A stretch of 24,880 nucleotides of DNA from a virus, in the IMG/VR virus record IMGVR_UViG_3300005253_000541, positions 1 through 24,880 of that record. One strand, given 5' to 3'. A program made the position numbers and the translations under genes. Under the pieces are notes generated by a model. It had not been told where the DNA came from, made no database searches, and worked only from the letters and a program-made list of their open reading frames with translations. Positions 1 through 5,933 of the stretch are shown here, in pieces (positions within the stretch are counted from its first letter, which is position 1; every line of letters begins with the position of its first letter).

Positions 1-450
1 GATTAGCCCCTTGTAGGTATCAGTGAGAGCTTTCATCATTTTCGCGCCGTCCTGAAAACTGAGTTCTTCGTCTGGTGCTACACCCTCAACGCTCGTAACT
101 TCGCGTAACATTCTCTCTACTTTACGGTGATTATTGGCCGCCGATGCTGCCTGGAATTCCAAGAAACGTTTTGTATTCCATTTGGAAAAGCTCACAACAA
201 CATCCTCAGTATCTATGTCTTCGGCTACTGCCCGGAGGGTCTCATGAATGGTACGTAAAACTTCTGCACCATCCTCGACACTCAGAGCCATGATGCCTTC
301 CTCAAAGGGGGTCTCATAGTCCCAGCCAATAAGTAGCCTATCACCCATCTCATACTGGGCCGTTAAATCTCCTGAAAGGATTGCCTCCAGGAAAGCATTG
401 AAGTCGGCATACGACCAGTTATCAACGAACATGCGAATTTTTTTACTCAT
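1..450 (-). CDS. Unknown tail gene after the tail tube (possible tail assembly chaperone), 3' end missing
   Basis: An open frame of 150 codons runs from an ATG at 450 to the left edge with no stop, so the C-terminus lies outside the window. The protein starts MSKKIRMFVDNWSY and is acidic and helix-rich, with no recognised motif. It lies directly behind the tail tube gene. In siphoviruses this slot usually holds the tail assembly chaperone (gpG/gpGT type), which coats the tape measure during tail assembly. That role is inferred from position only. A purine-rich AGGAGA lies about 12 bases upstream of the ATG. If it is a chaperone, a programmed frameshift would be expected near its 3' end, which cannot be seen here. 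Confidence 0.75.
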   Translation of the reverse strand, partial: MSKKIRMFVDNWSYADFNAFLEAILSGDLTAQYEMGDRLLIGWDYETPFEEGIMALSVEDGAEVLRTIHETLRAVAEDIDTEDVVVSFSKWNTKRFLEFQAASAANNHRKVERMLREVTSVEGVAPDEELSFQDGAKMMKALTDTYKGLI

Positions 451-474
451 AGTATTAGTGTTCTCCTAGTTAGA

Positions 475-1230
475 TTATCCGCGATAAACGGTATTCGGGG
501 GTACAATCCATGCACCCTGGCGCATACCGGAAAGTTCTTTCTCGATTTTGTCATGGTCGGGGAAGCTCTCAGATACCTTCTCAAGCAAAGCCTGCATAAC
601 AAAGTGTTTCTTGCCAACGATTTTGCCCTGTTGGTAAACATAAACATAGCCCCACTGTCCCTCGAAGATAGCATATTCCCAGTCCAGATCGGAAGCCTTG
701 AACATGCTCATATCAAAGGATACAGCCGACGCAACCGCAATTTCCATGCGTTCGAATTGGTTGATCGGGGTGACATCAGTCGTCTCAACAGAGCCTTCCC
801 AGCTAAACTGAGAAACTTCGTCAGAAAGTGTGATGAGGATACTGCCCTGTGTGGTGACTTCTGTCACCAGATTGGGGTCTGCTGTGGTGTTACCTGTCAG
901 GCCATCAATATCCACAATATCAATCGTGTACCACAGATTGACGATAGCCGTCAATGTGATGTCCGTAATGAGCGTGCCTGTGGCGACAATATCACCAGCC
1001 GTCAGGTTGTCCAGGGCATCCAGGGCAGCGTTAATCGCAGTAAGGTCTGTAGCGATTGTGCCTGTCATGGTGATGGCCGCTGTGGTCTCACCGTTGACGC
1101 GCAGCTTGAAAGTACCTCCAGTAATGTCTGCATGGAAATAGAGGTGCTGAATATGCGTAGCAGCAGCACCGTGCGGTAAAAACTGAATGACCAAATCCTT
1201 ACTGGTCAGTCGTGTAGTTGTATAAGGCAT
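475..1230 (-). CDS. Major tail tube protein with an inserted beta-rich domain
   Basis: This 251-residue protein has the size and position (after the tail terminator) of a siphovirus major tail protein, whose hexamers stack into the tail tube. Residues 1-30 and 130-251 form the presumed tube fold; 'SQFSWEGSVETTDVTPINQFERMEIAVAS' residues (about 140-168) have the look of tail tube proteins. Residues about 38-95 form an inserted domain with the pattern TGGTF.L..NG.TT..I, then AAL.AL, then DITLT. The same pattern occurs inside the major capsid protein of this phage. The ATG is preceded by AGGAGAG at good spacing. Assignment rests on size, order and general character, not on a catalytic motif. Confidence 0.72.
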   Translation of the reverse strand: MPYTTTRLTSKDLVIQFLPHGAAATHIQHLYFHADITGGTFKLRVNGETTAAITMTGTIATDLTAINAALDALDNLTAGDIVATGTLITDITLTAIVNLWYTIDIVDIDGLTGNTTADPNLVTEVTTQGSILITLSDEVSQFSWEGSVETTDVTPINQFERMEIAVASAVSFDMSMFKASDLDWEYAIFEGQWGYVYVYQQGKIVGKKHFVMQALLEKVSESFPDHDKIEKELSGMRQGAWIVPPNTVYRG

Positions 1231-1241
1231 TATTATCTCTC

Positions 1242-1679
1242 CTAATTATGAGACAATTTAATCTGGTAGAAACCGCCTACTGTGTAAGTCTTGGTGTTTT
1301 CTACAGATTTGTTTTCGAAGATTGGTAGACGCTCCTCCAACCAGTGGTAAGGTGGGGCATCTGGATAAGCGGTATGAATAGGCATCATTCTGTGGAGTTG
1401 GCTAACAGCATTGGCCAGAGCCAAAGCAGTTGCCTTATTAGCAGTAAACCCTGAGACCTTCCATAGGCTATTGCTGGCCTGACTTTGTGTATCGTTGTCG
1501 AACCCACCAGATAAGTGAGTGAGAACAATATACGGTGCTCCTATCTTATCAGGCACATCCTCCCAAAAAATTTTATACTGACCTGCTGCACCTTCAAGTT
1601 CGACCAGACCAGTAATCGCAGGAATGGTCAGCAACGTGTCCCGGAGAATGGTACTCTCGATAACTTGCAGTGCGTCCAT
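1242..1679 (-). CDS. Tail terminator / tail completion protein (DUF3168-like)
   Basis: The product has 145 residues. The N-terminal helix (MDALQVIESTILRDT), the 'GAPYIVLTHLSGG' strand and the conserved order between an HK97 gp10-like gene and the tail tube gene match the DUF3168 / lambda gpU-like tail terminator group. These proteins form a ring that caps the tail tube and joins it to the head. The ATG overlaps the TAA stop of the upstream gene by one base (TAATG), indicating translational coupling. The functional call is from length, order and general sequence character. Confidence 0.65.
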   Translation of the reverse strand: MDALQVIESTILRDTLLTIPAITGLVELEGAAGQYKIFWEDVPDKIGAPYIVLTHLSGGFDNDTQSQASNSLWKVSGFTANKATALALANAVSQLHRMMPIHTAYPDAPPYHWLEERLPIFENKSVENTKTYTVGGFYQIKLSHN

Positions 1680-2107
1680 TATTTTAGTTTCCTCTTGGCT
1701 AGGTCAGGATAAATTGCAGATATACGCTTAATGGCTGGCTCAAGAAATGGCCTATCCATTTCATTCTCCAGCACTGGTGCGTAGTTGCCACGCCCCTGTG
1801 GATTATTACCATCCGCAGTATCAATACGAACAAACTGCATCGACACATTCTTGCCTTTGGCAAAACGCCCCAGAACATCACGCGGCGTTCTATCCTTCTT
1901 CACTGAGCTATCCAGGTTGCCTGTCACTACCGCAGGAGCATTGCCCTTGCTGGATGGCGCACTGGATGACCAATGACTACGAATATCATTCACCAGGATT
2001 GTAGCAGCCTCATCCACAAGACTATCTGCCTTTCGTTTCTTGTTCTCTTCAATGCGAATGGCAGTCTTATGGAACTTCTTAACTCCTCGGAATTTAACTT
2101 TTATCAA
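1679..2107 (-). CDS. HK97 gp10-like neck/tail-component protein
   Basis: This basic 142-residue protein has a long N-terminal helix (about residues 10-45, FHKTAIRIEENKKRKADSL) followed by 'IRSHWSSSAPSS' and 'VVTGNLDSSVKK', the usual layout of HK97 gp10-type proteins (a G.L..S segment after the helix). These act at the head-tail joint. A GTG at 2116 is only one base from the ribosome binding site AGGAGG. The in-frame TTG at 2107 sits eight bases from it, so TTG 2107 is preferred (protein starts MIKVKFRG). The frame overlaps the end of the upstream head-closure gene, so the AGGAGG lies inside that gene's coding sequence. Confidence 0.72.
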   Translation of the reverse strand: MIKVKFRGVKKFHKTAIRIEENKKRKADSLVDEAATILVNDIRSHWSSSAPSSKGNAPAVVTGNLDSSVKKDRTPRDVLGRFAKGKNVSMQFVRIDTADGNNPQGRGNYAPVLENEMDRPFLEPAIKRISAIYPDLAKRKLK

Positions 2108-2501
2108 GATCGACACCTCCTGGAAAAAAGATACCTGCTTCCACAGTTATATCAAAAGCGGATGCTGCCTTCAGTTTCCTGATCTCATAATAATCCCCAT
2201 TGAGAATTACTGTATCAGTCTCGTCTATGTCTACATCATAAGGTAGCTCCAGATTGTAGTTATCAATCACTACTTCCTGAAACCTAGCATTGCCTGGTCT
2301 AAATGCCCTGGAAATTTCTATGTTACAAGGTATGTCGGTTGATCCCTCGTATGAGCGTAGACTAGGAGCAGTCTGCGTAAGAATACCTGAACCTGAAATA
2401 GTTTGATTAGTACCTATAGCAGGACGTAGCTGACATATATCCCTCATTCCACTCTTAATCACATCTCTCATGAGGGTCAAAGTGGTTGTAGGTGGTCTCA
2501 T
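2094..2501 (-). CDS. Putative head closure / head-tail joining protein
   Basis: The product has about 135 residues. It lies between the presumed connector and the gp10-like gene, the usual place for a head-closure (stopper) protein. The sequence is rich in beta strands in its second half ('ELPYDVDIDETDTVILNGDYYEIRKLK' region), as expected for the small beta-barrel stoppers. ATG 2501 overlaps the upstream stop as ATGA. A GTG at 2510 is an alternative three bases after an AGGAG. Function is from gene order only. Confidence 0.6.
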   Translation of the reverse strand: MRPPTTTLTLMRDVIKSGMRDICQLRPAIGTNQTISGSGILTQTAPSLRSYEGSTDIPCNIEISRAFRPGNARFQEVVIDNYNLELPYDVDIDETDTVILNGDYYEIRKLKAASAFDITVEAGIFFPGGVDLDKS

Positions 2502-3034
2502 GGTCGCCACTTTCTCCTATGTCGCTTGATCGTCTTGTTGCGGTAGTACCTACCCCTATCTACGCAGTGAGTATACTCCTGTTGGAGATTAACTTTATTA
2601 CTACCTGCCTTGAAATCTATGTAGTGGACACGTTGATTGGCCTTCTGTTCCCAGAGGTCTGCTAGAGCTTCCCACATGTTGATGACCAGGGCCTCAACAT
2701 AATAGTAGTCGGTAGTAAGAGCTTCAGTAAAGACTAACTCCCCCCTACCCTGCTCCAGGGTGTAGCTTGTAGACACTACTGTACCCCCAGATGTGTACAC
2801 AACTAAAGTAGCTGTATCCAACCTATAGTGCCGAGGTAGATCAATGACAAATGTAGTGTTATCAGAGGTAGAGGCATTCAACCTCACTCTGACACGTTTT
2901 CCTAGAGTATCTAGGATTGCCTCTAGCTGGTCATCAGACCAGTAGGTAACACCCTCGAACACATCTGTATTAGAGGCGTTACCATACTGGCGTAAAAAAC
3001 GAGTAGCTTGCAGAAGAGAGGCGCGTACTGACAT
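2498..3034 (-). CDS. Putative head-tail connector (adaptor) protein
   Basis: The product has 178 residues and begins directly after the major capsid gene, where phages of this type carry the adaptor that binds the portal. The N-terminal helices 'ASLLQATRFLRQYGNAS' and 'SDDQLEAILDTLGKRVRVR' are followed by a beta section and then 'ALADLWEQKA', an arrangement common in gp6/gp15-type connectors. The C-terminus is strongly basic (RNKTIKRHRRKWRP). ATG 3034 has a good ribosome binding site (AGGAGG, seven bases before). Confidence 0.65.
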   Translation of the reverse strand: MSVRASLLQATRFLRQYGNASNTDVFEGVTYWSDDQLEAILDTLGKRVRVRLNASTSDNTTFVIDLPRHYRLDTATLVVYTSGGTVVSTSYTLEQGRGELVFTEALTTDYYYVEALVINMWEALADLWEQKANQRVHYIDFKAGSNKVNLQQEYTHCVDRGRYYRNKTIKRHRRKWRP

Positions 3035-3047
3035 GCCTCACCTCCTA

Positions 3048-4328
3048 TTATGCGCCTACAGCAAACGGGCTGTTGGCGGTTGTTTCGATGAACATACCAA
3101 GCTCAGGCGACCACTTGCCCACACCATATTTCATGTATGCGCTGTACTCGGCTGTACGTCCCTGGAATACTGTTTCGAAATGGCTCTTGACGGCTTCACG
3201 AATGTCAAATGCGAGGGCATCAGGATAGAACATGAGAGACTTGGCAGAAGCTGAACGTTCGTACAACTTGATACCCAGGCTCACACCATCGCTATCCACA
3301 ATGTTACCGCCCAGGCCTGTGACCAGATCATAGGCGGATTTCTGGAGAGCTACATAGTTATCCAGCGTGCCATCTTCATCATACTTCACGGCAACGCGAA
3401 GTTGACTGTCATCGTCCAGATACAAAGTAGCCGGAGGGGTGATTGTGATGTCATTATTGGCCGAACCTGTTACAGTCCATGTACCATTACCCGTGAAAGT
3501 CAGAGCTTCCAGAGCTGCCTTGATATTGGTAATCATCGTGGCCGGAGTAGCACTGACTGTGATTGTAGCAGTGATGTGTTCACCAACAGTGTTGCCATCA
3601 CTAATCTGCAAGCGGAAAGTACCCCCAGTACCATCCACATAGGCCTTGAAAACAACCTTACGTGGCATCAGGTCTGCAATCGCCAAGTTCATACCGCCGA
3701 AAGTCGGCAACGTGAAGCTGGAAATAGCCTGATTACGGAAGTCCAGGTTAGTACCACTGTCCGTGCCTGTGAATTGGATCAACTTCTCCATCACAGGTAG
3801 TGCTTGATAGGGATGAATGACATGGTATAGTGTACCTGTGCGCCGTCTGTTATTGAAAACAGTAGCGCCCTGTAGCGGTAGAGCTAGGCTGTAGTCAGTT
3901 GCAGCACTGCCTAACGTCCCACCAAAGAAGGTACTGAGAGCAGTCTGAAACAGGTCACTCTCAACACGAGCGCCAATACCTGCACCCAGGAATTCAACCG
4001 TATCAGCTATGATGTCTTCCAGGTCGGTACTACGCCGTCTGTCAGAAATACGATACCTATCACCGATTTCTTTTGGCGACAGCTCCCCCTTGCGGGTACG
4101 CTGCACTGTGGTGTCAGGAATTGCCGTGTCCTCAGAAAGGGCAACAGCTCGTCTGCTCGGCAGATATTCTGACCATTTACGGACGTTCCAGCCCTGCATG
4201 TCGGTTAGGACTTTCACACGCGGGGCCATCGCATACTTGGCGAACACGTATTTCAACGCCATATGTTCGATGTGAGGAATGAGGTCAAGCCCACTCCCAA
4301 AAATATAATCTAAGCCTGTAAGGGCCAT
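3048..4328 (-). CDS. Major capsid protein with an inserted beta-rich domain
   Basis: This 426-residue protein follows a scaffold-like gene and precedes the connectors, the normal place of the major capsid protein. The N-terminal arm (about 1-50), the 'RISDRRRSTDLEDIIADTVE' helix (about 93-112), the 'TLYHVIHPYQA' segment (166-176) and the C-terminal 'FDIREAVKSHFETVFQGRTAEY' segment agree with an HK97-fold capsid subunit, but no signature is decisive. Residues about 233-300 form an extra domain (GTGGTF.L, AALEAL, DITIT) that closely resembles the insert in the tail tube protein. It is probably exposed on the capsid surface. The ATG is preceded by AAGGAA. Confidence 0.78.
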   Translation of the reverse strand: MALTGLDYIFGSGLDLIPHIEHMALKYVFAKYAMAPRVKVLTDMQGWNVRKWSEYLPSRRAVALSEDTAIPDTTVQRTRKGELSPKEIGDRYRISDRRRSTDLEDIIADTVEFLGAGIGARVESDLFQTALSTFFGGTLGSAATDYSLALPLQGATVFNNRRRTGTLYHVIHPYQALPVMEKLIQFTGTDSGTNLDFRNQAISSFTLPTFGGMNLAIADLMPRKVVFKAYVDGTGGTFRLQISDGNTVGEHITATITVSATPATMITNIKAALEALTFTGNGTWTVTGSANNDITITPPATLYLDDDSQLRVAVKYDEDGTLDNYVALQKSAYDLVTGLGGNIVDSDGVSLGIKLYERSASAKSLMFYPDALAFDIREAVKSHFETVFQGRTAEYSAYMKYGVGKWSPELGMFIETTANSPFAVGA

Positions 4329-4345
4329 AATAAGTTTCCTTTTTC

Positions 4346-4915
4346 CTAGCTAGTGTCTTGGTCTAAGCCCAAGCTCTTATAGACATTCGAGATTGTCCCA
4401 TCCAGATCAGACCCCTGATCTCCTGGGTCTCCCCCGTCTGTGTCCTCGAAACCATAGGCACTCCTACCCAGGAGTTCAGCAGCAGCTTCGGGGTCGTTAC
4501 TCTGTTCCAACAGAGGTAAGGCCTCCTTCTTCAGCTTGTGCTTTTCCATAATTGCGGCGAGTTCAGTAGTGCGTGCTGTAGCTACTGTACGAGCATCTAC
4601 ATCACGTTTATCAATAGCAGCGATAGCCGCATCAATGATCTCCTGCGAGGTCATTGTGGGCGGAGTAGGCTTTTCAGTCTCCTCTGTATCGTCCTCTGGG
4701 GGATCATCAACTTCCAGCTCTTTAACCTGGGCATTCAAAGCCCTGATCTTTTTACGCCGCTTGATGTCACTGTCCTGAACTTTCTTGTAACGGGGGTCGG
4801 CAAACATCTGTTCGTCAGTAACCTCAACACTCTCCACCAGGATATATGTTACGTTACCATCGTCATCAGTTTGCTCTGCAAAGTAGTCCACCACTTTGTT
4901 ATTTCCTTTCTGCAT
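4346..4915 (-). CDS. Putative capsid scaffolding protein
   Basis: The predicted protein (189 residues) is acidic and low in hydrophobic core residues. A basic stretch is followed by an acidic/proline linker (about 65-90) and a long helical segment about residues 90-145 ('IIDAAIAAIDKRDVDARTVATARTTELAAIMEK'). Position directly before the capsid gene, composition and length fit a scaffold that guides capsid assembly and is then removed. ATG 4915 lacks a nearby ribosome binding site. An in-frame GTG at 4894, nine bases after AAGGA, is an alternative start. Confidence 0.65.
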   Translation of the reverse strand: MQKGNNKVVDYFAEQTDDDGNVTYILVESVEVTDEQMFADPRYKKVQDSDIKRRKKIRALNAQVKELEVDDPPEDDTEETEKPTPPTMTSQEIIDAAIAAIDKRDVDARTVATARTTELAAIMEKHKLKKEALPLLEQSNDPEAAAELLGRSAYGFEDTDGGDPGDQGSDLDGTISNVYKSLGLDQDTS

Positions 4916-5068
4916 CCATGCAGTTTACGATTAGTTCCTAGACCTCAATTTGGGTACAAACAGCCATCAAATCTATTCGACATGAGTGTTATTTGTGGCT
5001 CAGAAATATACCTGTTAGTGAAGTCTAGGGAGGTTAGAAATAAATACTATTCTTAATAAGCATTATTC

Positions 5069-5413
5069 CTAGTAAGAAACGTCGGAAACGCGCTCGATAA
5101 TCCTGATCGTCTCCTGGTCTACATCTAGTACAAAAATACCTCCAGTTGCTGGTTTCCAGACAACATCGAAGTAGTATTGACCGATGTCTATATCTGTCTC
5201 ATCAGGGGACAGGGTGAAGATTGCAACACCATTGGCCCCATCGGTTGCGACATCTGCTGTCTCTTGAGCAACCCCAGGATCATCATCGTCTTTGTGGGCC
5301 TTAACCGTCATCGTCATTACGTCGCCGGAGATGTCAATAGGGGTATCATCCTCAAGCGTTAGTGTGAAGTGTATCACCCTCGTCGTGCCCTGGGGTATTG
5401 CGCTGATCGACAT
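5069..5413 (-). CDS. Small beta-sandwich structural protein (BppU N-terminal / Ig-like)
   Basis: This 114-residue protein consists of alternating strands: 'IPQGTTRVIHFTLTLEDDTPIDISG', 'TMTVKAH', 'GVAIFTLSPDETDIDIGQYYFDVVWK'. The pattern (induced strain D.G.YYFDV) resembles the Ig-like N-terminal domain found in BppU-type baseplate and head decoration proteins. It could be a head fibre base or decoration protein, because it sits between the fibre gene and the scaffold/capsid genes. Its start overlaps the end of the upstream small gene by 62 bases, and GGGAGG lies just before the ATG. Confidence 0.62.
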   Translation of the reverse strand: MSISAIPQGTTRVIHFTLTLEDDTPIDISGDVMTMTVKAHKDDDDPGVAQETADVATDGANGVAIFTLSPDETDIDIGQYYFDVVWKPATGGIFVLDVDQETIRIIERVSDVSY

Positions 5414-5561
5414 CGGCCTCCCATCCTTCCACTGGTACTACTATCAACTGAGGACGAACCTGCACTATTACGCCCATTTGTTCAGGCTGTGCTACTGCTT
5501 GCAGTTGATGACCATATTCGGCTACCAACTTATTATATGCTTCTACGAACTGCTCTAACAT
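5352..5561 (-). CDS. Small hypothetical protein
   Basis: The product has 69 residues and starts MLEQFVEAYNKLVAEYG, an amphipathic helix. A strand-like part 'GVIVQVRPQLIVVPVEGW' and an acidic tail follow. The ATG is preceded by GGGAGA at good spacing, so translation is likely. The gene overlaps the next one by 62 bases, which is long for this genome. No family is recognised. Co-transcription with fibre and capsid genes suggests a virion or assembly role. Confidence 0.5.
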   Translation of the reverse strand: MLEQFVEAYNKLVAEYGHQLQAVAQPEQMGVIVQVRPQLIVVPVEGWEADVDQRNTPGHDEGDTLHTNA

Positions 5562-5573
5562 TGTGTCTCCCTT

Positions 5574-5918
5574 TTATACGTCTGTCGCATCGGCAAAAAA
5601 CGCCAGTGCTTCGTTCACGTCCTCTTCTTTGGCAGCTTCCACTACTGCCATTCTCTTCAACGCCTTGTAGGCCTCTTTCAATGAGATATTCTTCATGACA
5701 TCCTCACCATCCTTATAATTCTCATTATGGAATTCACCCGCAAGATCGACCTGAAAACTAGCTACTGGGGTGCTGCCAGCTTCTCTGGCCGCCTCGTCTA
5801 CATACGTACCAACAGTACATACTGCATCCAGACGGTCATAATTACAGTTCAACTGCAACACACGATGATAAGTACCATCTACCCCCATCGGTGTGCTTTT
5901 AACCTTCTGTAGCGCCAT
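5574..5918 (-). CDS. Hypothetical virion-associated protein
   Basis: The 114-residue protein is not recognised. Its N-terminal half is beta-like ('YHRVLQLNCNYDRLDAVCTVGTYVD'). The segment 'FQVDLAGEFHNENYKDGEDVMKNISLKEAYKALKRM' leads into a helical, acidic C-terminus. Two cysteines lie in the first half. The ATG has AGGAG ten bases upstream. It directly follows the fibre gene (16-base gap), so it may be a fibre chaperone, a fibre-attachment protein or a decoration protein. This is inferred from context only. Confidence 0.6.
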   Translation of the reverse strand: MALQKVKSTPMGVDGTYHRVLQLNCNYDRLDAVCTVGTYVDEAAREAGSTPVASFQVDLAGEFHNENYKDGEDVMKNISLKEAYKALKRMAVVEAAKEEDVNEALAFFADATDV

Positions 5919-5933
5919 TATGTTTGTTCTCCT

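Noticed and set aside
553-1179. A 208-codon plus-strand frame opposite the tail tube gene
   Set aside because: It is antisense to a well-supported gene, has no ribosome binding site or family likeness, and is a mirror of that gene's codon use.
4916-5068. A leftward promoter in the gap before the scaffold gene
   Set aside because: Only weak -10/-35 look-alikes with poor spacing; no palindrome like that of P1 or P2.
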